Source of the DNA: Streptomyces gelaticus
GTDB lineage: Bacteria > Actinomycetota > Actinomycetes > Streptomycetales > Streptomycetaceae
Direction of reading: 5' to 3'
Length of the DNA stretch: 64,000 nucleotides
Assembly (NCBI RefSeq): GCF_014649535.1
Contig: NZ_BMTF01000030.1
Location: 18,653 to 82,652 of the forward strand
Shown here: in pieces, positions 53,538-62,477 of the stretch
Layout of the letters: every line of letters starts with the position of its first letter
How positions within the stretch are numbered: position 1 is the first letter of the stretch
Position numbers and translations under genes: made by a program
Notes under the pieces: generated by a model
Seen by the model: only the letters and a program-made list of their open reading frames with translations
What the model was told of the DNA's origin: nothing
Databases searched by the model: none

Positions 53538-53705
53538 GGCGACGACGCGGGGGAGCGGGCTCCGGGAGCAGGACGGCGCAGCCGATGACGGTCCGCCGGT
53601 GGACACGACACCTGTGCCGTGCCGTCGGCGACTGTGCGGCCGGCGAGGACGGCCCCGGCGGCCTTCGGATCTTCTGCGGTCACCAGGAGATGAAGAGTCA
53701 GCCGC

Positions 53706-54926
53706 TCAGAGGCGATTGACGCGGTACACGTCCCGTACGCAGAGATTGAGGACCGTGGTGGCCACGATGGCAGCGGCACAGACCAGGAGTACGGTCCGTT
53801 CGGCCCAGGCATGCGCGGCGAGTGCGGTGACGAGGTAGCCGAGCGGGATGGCGATCCGTTCCCCGACGCCGTTGAACGAGCTCATCCGGCCCAGCTCCTC
53901 CTGGGGCACGTGCTGTTGGAGTGCGGTGGTCCACGTCACGAGTGCGACATCGAGCCCGATGCCCGCGAGTACGGTGGCGAGCAGCACCCAGGGGAGGGGC
54001 AGACCGAGGCCGAGTGCCGTCAGTGGCAGGCAGAGTCCGGCGCCGGTCATCACGGCGACGGCCAGCAGCCGGTTCGGCTTCCAGCGCAGGCACACCACCG
54101 TCCCCGCCAGCAGCCCGAACGCGAACGCGCCCTGGACGAGCCCCCAGGAACGCGCCCCGGAGTAGTACCCGGCCGCAACCACGGGCCCCAGGAGCTGGAA
54201 TCCGGCCAGCCACGCGGCGACCACCACTGTGCCCGCGGCTGTGTACGTCCACAGCCAGGTGCGGGACCGGAACCCGGTCCAGCCCGCCCGCAGATCGGCG
54301 AGCGCACTGCTCGTCGTGACCGGCGCGCCCAGCCGCAGACCGAGCAGCAGGAGCGCCGCGACCAGGAAGCTGAGAGCATCCCACCACAGGGCCCACGCCG
54401 GGCCGCCGACCGCGATGATCAGCCCCGCGGCCACGGGGCCGAGCACCTTGACGGCGTTGCTCGGAAGCCGGACCAGCGCATTGGCCCGCAGCAGCTGCTC
54501 CGTCGCGACGAGCTGCCCCACCACGCCCGTCGCGGCCGGCCCGGTGAAGGCCACGGCGACCCCCGACACGAAGCCGCACGCGGCGATCGAGGTGACCGTC
54601 GCATGGTGCGTGGCCACCAGTGCCGCGAGCACCCCCTGAGCGAGTGCGGCCAGCAGATTGCCCAGAAACAGAATCCGGCTGCGTGAGAACCGGTCGGCGA
54701 GGACGCCGCCCGCGAGCGTGAGGACAATGACCGGGACGGAGTTCGTGGTCAGCACGACACCGAGCGACCCCGCTCCACCGCCCTGCCCGATCACCGCGTA
54801 GGCGAGCGCGAGAGGAGCCATCGCGGAGCCGGACGCGGAGACGAGACCGGCGAGGACGAACCGCCGGAAGGCGGGAATCCGCAAGGGTGTCAGGCCGGTC
54901 GCCGTCGCTTCGGCAGTGGGTTTCAC
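53706..54926 (-). CDS. MFS transporter
   Basis: A 406-residue major facilitator with about 12 hydrophobic segments, opening TPLRIPAFRRFVLAGLVSASGSAMAPLALAYAV and carrying GGVLADRFSRSRIL (motif A) after TM2. It resembles the actinobacterial multidrug or siderophore-type exporters (MFS_3/EntS-like). Start ATG 54926 overlaps the stop of the HIT-like fragment as ATGA, so translation is coupled. The same strand carries an APH-like kinase upstream; a resistance role is possible but not shown. Confidence 0.85.
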   Translation of the reverse strand: MKPTAEATATGLTPLRIPAFRRFVLAGLVSASGSAMAPLALAYAVIGQGGGAGSLGVVLTTNSVPVIVLTLAGGVLADRFSRSRILFLGNLLAALAQGVLAALVATHHATVTSIAACGFVSGVAVAFTGPAATGVVGQLVATEQLLRANALVRLPSNAVKVLGPVAAGLIIAVGGPAWALWWDALSFLVAALLLLGLRLGAPVTTSSALADLRAGWTGFRSRTWLWTYTAAGTVVVAAWLAGFQLLGPVVAAGYYSGARSWGLVQGAFAFGLLAGTVVCLRWKPNRLLAVAVMTGAGLCLPLTALGLGLPLPWVLLATVLAGIGLDVALVTWTTALQQHVPQEELGRMSSFNGVGERIAIPLGYLVTALAAHAWAERTVLLVCAAAIVATTVLNLCVRDVYRVNRL

Positions 54927-55168
54927 GCCTCTTCCGTGACCGGTGCGCCGGTGGCCGCGGGGTCGAGGTCCTGCCGGTCCTCCGGCGAGGATCGTGGAAG
55001 TTCCGACAGACGCTGCACCTGCGGTCCGTCGACCAGGAGCACCGAGTACCCCGGCAGGAACTGCCCGTCCCCGATCGCGGCGAATCCCGCACTCGGGCGG
55101 CGCAGGGCCGTCGGGTTGTCGCCCCGCAGGGCGCTGCCTGTCCGGTCGCTCTTCCAGTCGGAGATCAC
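54923..55168 (-). pseudogene. Truncated HIT-family hydrolase gene (N-terminal part only)
   Basis: An 81-residue frame from GTG 55168. SDWKSDRTGSALRGDNPTAL, FAAIGDGQFLPGYSVLLVD and VQRLSELPR match the first half of actinobacterial HIT (diadenosine polyphosphate hydrolase-like) proteins. The second half with the histidine triad (HxHxH) is missing; the last 20 residues (SPEDRQDLDPAATGAPVTEEA region) look like scrambled family sequence before the stop. It overlaps the MFS start by 4 bases. It may now serve only as a leader coupling translation to the MFS gene. Confidence 0.6.
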
Positions 55169-55206
55169 CGCCGGAACCTACCGCGCCCTGCCCGTCTCCG
55201 GGTCCG

Positions 55207-56082
55207 TCACAGGCGTTGTTCGGCCAGATCCATCCAGTGCTCGACCTCGCCCGGGGCGAAGTGGCGGACGGCCCAGTCGGTCATGCGCAGACTCATATGG
55301 GCCCAGCAGGGACGCAGGACGTCCTCGGGCAGGGCGTCCAGGATGCCGTCGAGGCGACGGACGACCCCAGGCGGCTGCTCCTGCGCGTGCAGTCCGAAGC
55401 GCAGGGTGACCAGGTCGAACCTGCGGTCTCCCCGCCCGGCGCCGTCCCAGTCGATGACCCCGGTGACCGTGCCGTCCACGGCGAGCAGATTGCCGTGGTG
55501 GAAGTCCTGGTGCACGACGTGGTCCCCGGCCAGCCGGGGCGGGTGATCGGCGCCGAGCGACCTGATCCGGTGCTCCAGGGCGGCGCCGCGCCGACTGTGC
55601 CGGCGCAGCGGCTCGTGGAGACAGTACCCGGGGCCGTCGTCGAGCAGATGCAGGTTCATCGACGCGATGTCCGCGCGCCCGGCCAGCAGCCCCGACTGCG
55701 ACTCGTTGAGGGCGAGTGCCTGATCCAGTCCGTGGTGGTCCAGCAGCTCCAGCGGTGCGCCCGGAAGGAGCTGCTGGACCAGGACCGCCGCACCGTCCAC
55801 CTGGAGTGCCAGCTCCGTCGACGGACAGGGATACCCGCGGGCGCCCAGCACCTCGCACACCGCCAGCGGACCCGCCCGCAGCTCCTCGATCCGGGCGCCC
55901 GGCCGCGACTTGAGGACCGACCGGCGGCCGTCGGGCCACCGCACGTACGCGGCACCGACCTCACCGCCCGCACAGGGCCCCTCGACCACCAGCCGCACGC
56001 CGGTCCGGGCGTGCACCGCGGCTGCCGCCCGGTCGGCGTCCAGGCGCTCGGCGCGCATCCAGTTCTGCGGTGATGTGGTCAC
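55207..56082 (-). CDS. Aminoglycoside-phosphotransferase-family kinase
   Basis: A 291-residue protein with the APH/choline-kinase fold. The catalytic Brenner motif is HQDFHHGNLL and the metal-binding Asp lies in GVIDWDGAGRGD; N-terminal strands include SVLKSRPGARIEELRAG. Start GTG 56082 follows a GGAG about 11 bases upstream. Most such genes in Streptomyces phosphorylate unknown small molecules; true antibiotic resistance cannot be claimed. It is followed by the HIT fragment and the MFS gene on the same strand. Confidence 0.8.
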   Translation of the reverse strand: MTTSPQNWMRAERLDADRAAAAVHARTGVRLVVEGPCAGGEVGAAYVRWPDGRRSVLKSRPGARIEELRAGPLAVCEVLGARGYPCPSTELALQVDGAAVLVQQLLPGAPLELLDHHGLDQALALNESQSGLLAGRADIASMNLHLLDDGPGYCLHEPLRRHSRRGAALEHRIRSLGADHPPRLAGDHVVHQDFHHGNLLAVDGTVTGVIDWDGAGRGDRRFDLVTLRFGLHAQEQPPGVVRRLDGILDALPEDVLRPCWAHMSLRMTDWAVRHFAPGEVEHWMDLAEQRL

Positions 56083-56110
56083 CGGAGCATTCTCCGGTAC
56101 GGCGGGCGAC

Positions 56111-56147
56111 GCCGTGACCGGCGGCCCCCGGGGCCGCCGGTCACGGC
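56111..56147 (-). terminator. Strong perfect hairpin terminator
   Basis: A perfect 18-bp inverted repeat (56111-56128 and 56130-56147) around a single base, 31 bases after the stop of the serine hydrolase gene. No U-tract. It separates that gene from the APH-like kinase gene on the same strand. Confidence 0.78.
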
Positions 56148-56178
56148 GCGACGTCCCACCGGGCCCACCAGGCGCGGC

Positions 56179-58029
56179 TCAGTCCGCCGAAGCCGTCCAG
56201 CCCAGGGCCTCGATGCGCGCGGCGTCGCCGGGCCGGCCCTCGTCGAAGACCGTACGGTTGCCGTCCTCGACCCGGACGGCGTCCACGTATGCTCCCCGCC
56301 CGACGTACAGCTGATCCGTCGTGTACCGCCACCTCAGCCGTACCTCCTTGCCGCGCCAGGCGGCGAGGTCCGCGTCGAGGCGGTGCCACACCCGGCCGGA
56401 CCAGCCGGAGACCGCGCCGGTCGGATGCGGCTCGGGCTCGGGGCGGGGGTTTTCCGAGGTTGGGACGGTGGTGAACGGGACCGGCTGCCAGGTCGCCGCG
56501 GCGTCCGCCGAGGCCTCCAGGAAGAGGGAGTCGGAGCCGGGCTCGGTGTCCCACCACAGGGCCGAGCTCAGCCGGGCGTGCGAGGAGGCAAGGCGCAGCG
56601 CGGGCAGCGTGAGCGTGGCGGACGTGGCGTTCGCCATTCCCGAGAACCACGCCGTACGGCCGCGCACGGGACGGACGGCGACGGCGCGCGCCATCCGGTT
56701 GGCCGCGGCAACGCGCGGTGCGCTGCCGGAACGCCAACTACGCACCGGATGCACCGAGTTGCCGAGCACGATCAGAAACGAGTCGGACGTCGGGTCCAGT
56801 ACGAGACTGGTGCCGGTGAAACCGGTGTGGCCGGCGGTGCGCGGTGTGGCCATCGCCCCCATGTACCAGTGCTGGTAGAGCTCGAATCCGAGACCGTGCT
56901 CATCGCCGGGGAACGCGGCGTTGAAGTCGGTGAACAGCAGCTCGACCGATTCGGCGGAGAGGATCCGCGCACGGCCGTAGACCCCGCCGTTGAGCAGTGT
57001 GCGGGCGAGGACCGCCAGGTCCCAGGCGCAGGAGAAGACTCCGGCATGACCCGCCACCCCGCCCAGGCTGTACGCGTTCTCGTCGTGCACCTCGCCCCAG
57101 ACCAGTCCGCGGTCCAGTCCGGACCAGGGCAGCCGGGCGTCCTCGGTCGCGGCGATCTTCGGCTTCCAGGAGGCCGGGGGGTTGTACCGGGTGCGGTGCA
57201 TCCCGAGCGGAGCGGTGATCCGCTCACGGAGCAGGACGTCCTGCGTGCGACCGGTGATCTTCTCCAGGACCAGCTGGAGCGAGATCAGATTGAGGTCGGA
57301 GTAGAGGTACACCGTGCCGGGCTGGTTGGCCGGCACCTCGTCCCACAGCAGTTGCAGCTTCCCCTCCCGTGTCGGAGCCTTGTACAGCGGGATCCAGGCG
57401 CGGAAGCCCGAGGTGTGCGTGAGCAGCTGACGGATCGTGATGTCCTGCTTGCCGCCGCCGGCGAAGTCGGGCAGGTACGAGGCGACCTTCGCGTCGAGTT
57501 CCAGCGTTCCGCGCTCGATCTGCTGCACGGCCAGTATCGAGGTGAACAGCTTCGAGACCGAGGCCAGGTCGAAGACGGTGTCCTCGGCCATGGCGATCTG
57601 CTGGTCGGGCGGGAACTCCACCCCGGTGTCGGTCTTCTCGTCGTAACCCGCGTAGCGCACGGCCTTGCCGATCGGCCGGTGCAGGGCCACCGTGCCGCCC
57701 CGCCCGGCGAGCAGCACCGCCCCCGCGTACCAGGGGTGCTTGGGAGAGGCGGAGAGGAACTTCTCCGCGTCGGCGACCAGCTGGTCCAGCGGTTCCTGCA
57801 GCAGCCCGGCGCGGGCGGCCGGTCCACGGCGCAGCGTCGGCCGGTCCTGCCCCGACGTGGCGCTCCCGAGGGCCCCTGTGCGCATACCCGGCGATCCCGT
57901 CCCCGACTCCATGGCCGACGCCCGCCCCGCGAACGGAATGGGCGCCAGGGCGAGTGCCCCGCCCAGGGCCAGCATCCCACCGCCCAGCCTCCGTCGGCTG
58001 ATCCCTCTGCCCGCCGCGTCCTCGGTCAT
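56179..58029 (-). CDS. Tat-exported serine hydrolase (beta-lactamase/PBP4-like) with C-terminal beta-sandwich
   Basis: A 616-residue secreted enzyme. The Tat signal has SRRRLGGGMLALGG; the mature part is a class-C-like serine hydrolase with nucleophile motif SVSK (157-160), the YSD of the second motif (YLYSDLNLIS) and HTGFTG as third motif. From about residue 470 a jelly-roll-like module follows (ATSATLTLPALRLASSHARLSS ... VRLRWRYTTDQLYVGRGAYVDAV). ATG 58029 is preceded by AAGGGG. Such enzymes act on D-amino-acid or peptidoglycan peptides or on esters. A CGAAAG/CTTTCG repeat upstream may be an operator. Confidence 0.85.
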   Translation of the reverse strand: MTEDAAGRGISRRRLGGGMLALGGALALAPIPFAGRASAMESGTGSPGMRTGALGSATSGQDRPTLRRGPAARAGLLQEPLDQLVADAEKFLSASPKHPWYAGAVLLAGRGGTVALHRPIGKAVRYAGYDEKTDTGVEFPPDQQIAMAEDTVFDLASVSKLFTSILAVQQIERGTLELDAKVASYLPDFAGGGKQDITIRQLLTHTSGFRAWIPLYKAPTREGKLQLLWDEVPANQPGTVYLYSDLNLISLQLVLEKITGRTQDVLLRERITAPLGMHRTRYNPPASWKPKIAATEDARLPWSGLDRGLVWGEVHDENAYSLGGVAGHAGVFSCAWDLAVLARTLLNGGVYGRARILSAESVELLFTDFNAAFPGDEHGLGFELYQHWYMGAMATPRTAGHTGFTGTSLVLDPTSDSFLIVLGNSVHPVRSWRSGSAPRVAAANRMARAVAVRPVRGRTAWFSGMANATSATLTLPALRLASSHARLSSALWWDTEPGSDSLFLEASADAAATWQPVPFTTVPTSENPRPEPEPHPTGAVSGWSGRVWHRLDADLAAWRGKEVRLRWRYTTDQLYVGRGAYVDAVRVEDGNRTVFDEGRPGDAARIEALGWTASAD

Positions 58030-58050
58030 CCGGAACCCCTTCCCGCTGCG

Positions 58051-58072
58051 CGAAAGTAACTTTCGAAATTTC
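58051..58072. promoter_or_regulatory. Candidate operator: CGAAAG-TAA-CTTTCG and GAAATTTC
   Basis: CGAAAG (58051-58056) and CTTTCG (58060-58065) form a perfect inverted repeat 21 bases before the serine hydrolase ATG, running straight into a second palindrome GAAATTTC (58065-58072). The AT-rich sequence stands out from its surroundings. GAAA/TTTC repeats are typical of RpiR/MurR-like repressor sites, but the regulator is unknown. Confidence 0.45.
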
Positions 58073-58198
58073 GTCAGACAATGAAACTTCCTGCCGCCGC
58101 AGAGATTACTGTCACCCCCGCCGACACGGAGGCCCCCTGCGTCACAAAGAATCTGACACTGCATCAGAAAATCTCTTCCCTCGGATGACCGGCTGCGG

Positions 58199-58204
58199 CA
58201 TCCT
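58199..58204 (+). promoter_or_regulatory. Candidate -10 box for a leaderless transcript
   Basis: CATCCT ends seven bases before ATG 58212 and no ribosome site is present, the same arrangement as at 60916. Supports 58212 rather than 58185 as start. Confidence 0.4.
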
Positions 58205-58211
58205 GCGGCTC

Positions 58212-59321
58212 ATGGAGACGGAGCTGAGCAAGAAACTGGGAGTCGAGCACGCCATCTTCGGCTTCACGCCGTTCCCCGCGGTGGCCGCGGCCATCACCCG
58301 GGCCGGCGGATTCGGCGTACTCGGCGCGGTCCGATACACCGCCCCCGACGACCTCGCGCGCGACCTCGACTGGATGCAGGAGCACACCGACGGCAAGCCC
58401 TACGGCCTCGATGTGGTCATGCCCGCGAAAAAGGTGGAGGGGGTGACCGAGGCCGACGTCGAGGCGATGATCCCGGCCGGACACCGCCAGTTCGTCCAGG
58501 ACACCCTCGCCAAGCACGGTGTCCCCGAACTCCCCGAGGGCGAGGCGTCCGGCTGGCGCATCACCGGCTGGATGGAGGAAGTCGCCCGCAACCAGCTCGA
58601 TGTCGCCTTCGACTACCCCATCCGGCTCCTCGCCAACGCCCTCGGGTCACCGCCCGCCGACGTCGTCGCCCGCGCCCACGACCGGGGCGTGCTCGTCGCC
58701 GCCCTCGCCGGGAGCGCCAAGCACGCCCGCCACCACGCCGACGCGGGCATCGACATCGTCGTCGCCCAGGGGTACGAGGCGGGCGGCCACACCGGCGAGA
58801 TCGCCTCCATGGTCCTGGTCCCGGACGTCGTCGACGCCGTCGGACCAGTGCCCGTCCTCGCCGCCGGCGGGATCGGCAGCGGCGAGCAGATCGCCGCCGG
58901 ACTCGCCCTCGGCGCCCAGGGTGTCTGGCTCGGCTCCCTCTGGCTGACCACCGAGGAGGCCGATCTCCACTCCCGCGCGCTGACCCGCAAACTCCTCGCG
59001 GCCGGCTCCGGCGACACCGTCCGCTCCCGCGCCCTCACCGGCAAACCCGCACGTCAGCTCCGTACCGAATGGACCGACGCCTGGGACGACCCGGCCGGGC
59101 CCGGTGCGCTTCCCATGCCGCTCCAGGGGCTGCTGGTGGCCGAGGCCGTCTCCCGCATCCAGAAGTACGAGACCGGTGCGCTGCTCGGCACCCCCGTCGG
59201 CCAGATCGTCGGCCGGATGAACAGCGAACGCAGCGTGCAGGCCGTCTTCGACGACCTGACCCGCGGCTTCGAGCGTGCCGTGGACCGGATCAACCGCATC
59301 GCCGGACGGAGTGCCTCATGA
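58212..59321 (+). CDS. Nitronate monooxygenase / 2-nitropropane dioxygenase-like flavin enzyme
   Basis: A 369-residue FMN-dependent TIM-barrel protein of the NMO/IMPDH-like group. FMN-binding segments are HAIFGFTPFPAVAAAITRAGGFGVLGA at the start, AQGYEAGGHTG and AAGGIGSGEQIAAGLALGAQGVWLGS. METELSKKLG is the usual beginning, so ATG 58212 is chosen over ATG 58185. The stop overlaps the acyl-CoA synthetase start (ATGA). In actinobacteria this pair occurs in lipid and steroid catabolic clusters, where the flavin enzyme may act as an enoyl reductase-like protein; that role is uncertain. Confidence 0.85.
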   Translation: METELSKKLGVEHAIFGFTPFPAVAAAITRAGGFGVLGAVRYTAPDDLARDLDWMQEHTDGKPYGLDVVMPAKKVEGVTEADVEAMIPAGHRQFVQDTLAKHGVPELPEGEASGWRITGWMEEVARNQLDVAFDYPIRLLANALGSPPADVVARAHDRGVLVAALAGSAKHARHHADAGIDIVVAQGYEAGGHTGEIASMVLVPDVVDAVGPVPVLAAGGIGSGEQIAAGLALGAQGVWLGSLWLTTEEADLHSRALTRKLLAAGSGDTVRSRALTGKPARQLRTEWTDAWDDPAGPGALPMPLQGLLVAEAVSRIQKYETGALLGTPVGQIVGRMNSERSVQAVFDDLTRGFERAVDRINRIAGRSAS

Positions 59322-60868
59322 GTCAGCCGCCCAACGGCTTCTGGGCCCAGGCCACCGCCGACCCCGACCGCACGGCCCTGACCGCTCCCGACGGCGAGAG
59401 CTGGACGGCGGGCCGACTGCACGCCGCCGCCAACCGTCTCGTCCACGGACTGCGCGCGGCCGGGCTGCGGCGCGGCGACGCGTTCGCGGTGGTGCTGCCC
59501 AACGGCGTCGAGTTCTTCACCGCCTACCTCGCCGCCTCGCAGGCCGGCTTCTACCTCGTACCCGTCAACCACCACTTCGTCGGCCCCGAGATCGCCTGGA
59601 TCGTCGCCGACTCCGGCGCCAAGGTGCTCATCGCCCACGAGCGGTTCGCGCAGGCAGCGACCGAGGCCGCCGACGAGGCGGAGCTGCCGGCGAGCCACCG
59701 CTTCGCCGTGGGCACGGTCGACGGCTTCCGCCCGTACGCCGAACTGCTCGAAGGGCAGCCCGAGGACGCCCCCGAGGACCGCACCCTGGGCTGGGTCATG
59801 AACTACACCTCGGGCACCACGGGCCGCCCGCGCGGTATTCGCCGGCCGCTTTCCGGCAGGCTCCCCGAGGAGAGCCACCTCGGCGGATTCCTCGGTATCT
59901 TCGGCGTCAAACCCTTCGACGACAACGTGCACCTGGTCTGTTCACCGCTCTACCACACCGCCGTTCTGCAGTTCGCGGGCGCGTCGCTGCACATCGGACA
60001 CCCGCTGGTGCTGATGGACCGATGGACGCCCGAGGAGATGCTGAGGCTCATCGACACCCACCGCTGCACCCACACGCACATGGTCCCGACCCAGTTCCAC
60101 CGCCTCCTCGCCCTCCCCGACGAGGTGAAACGGCGCTACGACGTCACCGCCATGCGGCACGCCATCCACGGTGCCGCGCCCTGCCCCGACCACGTCAAAC
60201 GCGCGATGATCGACTGGTGGGGCACGTGCGTCGAGGAGTACTACGCGGCCAGCGAGGGCGGCGGCGCCTTCGCCACCGCCGAAGACTGGCTGAAGAAGCC
60301 GGGCACGGTCGGCAGAGCCTGGCCGATCAGCGAACTCGCCGTCTTCGACGACGACGGCAACCGGCTGCCGCCCGGCGAGCTCGGCACCGTCTACATGAAG
60401 ATGAACACCGGTGGCTTCAGCTACCACAAGGACGAGACCAAGACGAGGAAGAACCGCATCGGCGACTTCTTCACCGTCGGTGACCTCGGCATCCTCGACG
60501 AGGACGGCTACCTCTATCTCCGCGACCGCAAGATCGACATGATCATCTCCGGCGGGGTCAACATCTACCCCGCCGAGATCGAGGGCGTCCTCCTCGGCCA
60601 TCCGGCTGTCGCCGACGTCGCCGTCTTCGGCATTCCGCATCCCGACTGGGGTGAGGAGGTCAAGGCGGTCGTCGAACCGGCCCCGGGACACGATCCGGGC
60701 CAGGCGCTCGCCGCCGGGATCCTGGGCCACTGCGAACAGCGTCTGGCCGGGTACAAACGCCCCAGAAGCATCGACTTCATCGATGTGATGCCCCGTGACC
60801 CCAACGGCAAGCTCTACAAGCGGCGGCTGCGCGATCCGTACTGGGAAGGACACACACGGGCCGTGTGA
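59318..60868 (+). CDS. Acyl-CoA synthetase (AMP-forming)
   Basis: A 516-residue ANL-superfamily ligase. P-loop NYTSGTTGRPRGI, the A5 region EEYYAASEGG, GDLGILDEDGYLYLRDRKID (A7/A8) and the catalytic Lys in DPNGKLYKRRLRDPYW are intact. It activates a carboxylic acid to acyl-CoA with ATP; chain length or substrate is unknown. ATG 59318 overlaps the flavin enzyme stop and is preceded by GGAG eight bases earlier, so translation is coupled. Confidence 0.9.
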   Translation: MSQPPNGFWAQATADPDRTALTAPDGESWTAGRLHAAANRLVHGLRAAGLRRGDAFAVVLPNGVEFFTAYLAASQAGFYLVPVNHHFVGPEIAWIVADSGAKVLIAHERFAQAATEAADEAELPASHRFAVGTVDGFRPYAELLEGQPEDAPEDRTLGWVMNYTSGTTGRPRGIRRPLSGRLPEESHLGGFLGIFGVKPFDDNVHLVCSPLYHTAVLQFAGASLHIGHPLVLMDRWTPEEMLRLIDTHRCTHTHMVPTQFHRLLALPDEVKRRYDVTAMRHAIHGAAPCPDHVKRAMIDWWGTCVEEYYAASEGGGAFATAEDWLKKPGTVGRAWPISELAVFDDDGNRLPPGELGTVYMKMNTGGFSYHKDETKTRKNRIGDFFTVGDLGILDEDGYLYLRDRKIDMIISGGVNIYPAEIEGVLLGHPAVADVAVFGIPHPDWGEEVKAVVEPAPGHDPGQALAAGILGHCEQRLAGYKRPRSIDFIDVMPRDPNGKLYKRRLRDPYWEGHTRAV

Positions 60869-60915
60869 CCCGCCGTCCGGCCGCCGCCCGACGAGCGCCC
60901 GGGTTCCGGCTCTGG

Positions 60916-60921
60916 CAGGGT
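60916..60921 (+). promoter_or_regulatory. Candidate -10 box for a leaderless transcript
   Basis: CAGGGT followed by seven bases and ATG 60929, with no ribosome site: a classical streptomycete leaderless arrangement. A -35 element is not evident. Confidence 0.55.
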
Positions 60922-60928
60922 GTGGCCC

Positions 60929-62035
60929 ATGAACGCGCTCGCGACGGTCCGGACACTGGCGACCCGGTGGACGGTGGTCGTGCCGATCGTCGCCGCGCTC
61001 GCGCTGGTCTTCAGCTGGGGACGGGAGCTTCCGGCGTTCGCCGTCGCCGTGGTCGCCCTCTGTCTCGCGGGCGCCGTGCTGGCGGCCGTCCACCATGCCG
61101 AGGTCATCGCCCACCGGGTCGGGGAACCGTTCGGCTCGCTCGTCCTGGCCGTCGCCGTCACCGTGATCGAAGTGGCCCTCATCGTCACCCTGATGGTGGA
61201 CGGCGGCCCCAAGACGTCCGCGCTCGCGCGCGACACCGTCTTCGCCGCCGTGATGATCACCTGCAACGGCATCGTCGGACTGTCCCTGCTCGTGGGCGCC
61301 GTCCGCAGCCGCGTCGTCGTGTTCAACGCCGAGGGCTCCGGGGCCGCCCTCGCGACCGTCGCCACACTCGCCACCCTCAGCCTCGTCCTGCCGACCTTCA
61401 CCGTCGGCAAACCGGGCCCCGAATTCTCCGCCGCCCAACTGACCTTCGCCGCCGTCGCCTCACTCTTCCTGTACGGGCTGTTCGTCGCCGTGCAGACGGT
61501 GCGGCACCGCGAGTACTTCCTGCCCCTCACACCGGAGGGCGCGCTCAAACCGGAGGAGCACCAGGCCCCGCTGCCCGGCCGAGGCGCCACCGCCCTGAGC
61601 CTGGCGATGCTGCTGATCGCGCTCGTCGCGGTCGTCGGCGACGCCAAGTCCGTGTCGCCGACCATCGAGTCCGGGGTCGAGGCGGCCGGAATGCCCCAGG
61701 CGGTGGTCGGTGTCGTCATCGCGCTGCTGGTGCTGCTGCCGGAGACCCTGGCGGCGGTGCGGGCCGCCCGGCGCGAACGCGTCCAGACCAGCCTCAACCT
61801 CGCCCTCGGCTCGGCGATGGCGAGCATCGGCCTGACCATCCCGGCCATCGCCCTCGCCTCGGTCTGGCTCGACGGCCCGCTCCATCTCGGCCTCGGCGCC
61901 ACTCATATGGTGCTGCTCGCACTCACTGTGGTGGTCGGCGCGCTGACCGTCGTACCGGGACGGGCCACCCTGCTCCAGGGCGGCGTCCATCTGTCGATCT
62001 TCGCCGCGTTCGTCTTCCTCGCGATCAGCCCCTGA
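60929..62035 (+). CDS. chaA: Calcium/proton antiporter (ChaA-like, CaCA superfamily)
   Basis: A 368-residue membrane protein with about 11 hydrophobic segments. The two CaCA alpha repeats are visible: GSLVLAVAVTVIEVALIVTLM (with the Glu of the ion site) and VIALLVLLPETLAAVRAARRERVQTSLNLALGSA (second Glu). The NAEGSGAALATVATLATLSLVLP stretch is typical of ChaA. ATG 60929 is supported by the leaderless promoter; a GTG three codons earlier falls in the promoter itself. Function: export of Ca2+ or Na+/K+ in exchange for protons. Confidence 0.88.
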   Translation: MNALATVRTLATRWTVVVPIVAALALVFSWGRELPAFAVAVVALCLAGAVLAAVHHAEVIAHRVGEPFGSLVLAVAVTVIEVALIVTLMVDGGPKTSALARDTVFAAVMITCNGIVGLSLLVGAVRSRVVVFNAEGSGAALATVATLATLSLVLPTFTVGKPGPEFSAAQLTFAAVASLFLYGLFVAVQTVRHREYFLPLTPEGALKPEEHQAPLPGRGATALSLAMLLIALVAVVGDAKSVSPTIESGVEAAGMPQAVVGVVIALLVLLPETLAAVRAARRERVQTSLNLALGSAMASIGLTIPAIALASVWLDGPLHLGLGATHMVLLALTVVVGALTVVPGRATLLQGGVHLSIFAAFVFLAISP

Positions 62036-62089
62036 CCGCCCGCCGCGCGGACAGGGGCCGATCGCATCGCAGGTGACCAGCGGCGTTCG

Positions 62090-62262
62090 TGGACCCGCAC
62101 GACCCGCAGCGCGGGCGAGCGCAGGATGTCCTTCTCGCAGAACCGGGACGTCACCCACCGCTCACCCGAGTACAGCTCGGTCTGGTCGCTGTATTGCGGC
62201 GAGTGAGGGTTGGAGGACTGGGAGTACGTGAGCAGGGTGCGCGCCACCGGGCACTTGTGATC
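62090..62262 (-). pseudogene. C-terminal remnant of a penicillin-acylase-family gene
   Basis: On the minus strand the frame reads CPVARTLLTYSQSSNPHSP, QYSDQTELYSGERWVTSRF and EKDILRSPALRVVRV, the standard end of Ntn-hydrolase penicillin/AHL acylases (LTYSQSSNP, SDQT, W...RF...I). The remaining ~700 residues are absent and the normal stop is lost, so the frame runs on antisense to the antiporter gene. This remnant fills much of the 62036-62477 gap; nothing else is visible there. Confidence 0.7.
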
Positions 62263-62477
62263 CGGCGGGCGAGGTTGTCGATGCGGCACGGGGTGGTTGG
62301 GGTGCCTTCTCCCCCGCCGATCCGGTCGGCGCAAGGAACGCGCCCGCATCCGCAGTGAAAAGGCATCCGCTGGGGCGGACGCCCCCTCAACACCGCAGCC
62401 TGATCAACCGCGAACCGCAGCCCCGGAGCGCCGAACGGGGCAAGTTCAGGAGAGGGACGGCGCCGGAGAAGGATGAC

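Noticed and set aside
53706..56082. Antibiotic resistance cassette (MFS plus APH-like kinase)
   Set aside because: Both families are broad and no resistance-specific motif or biosynthetic neighbour supports it.
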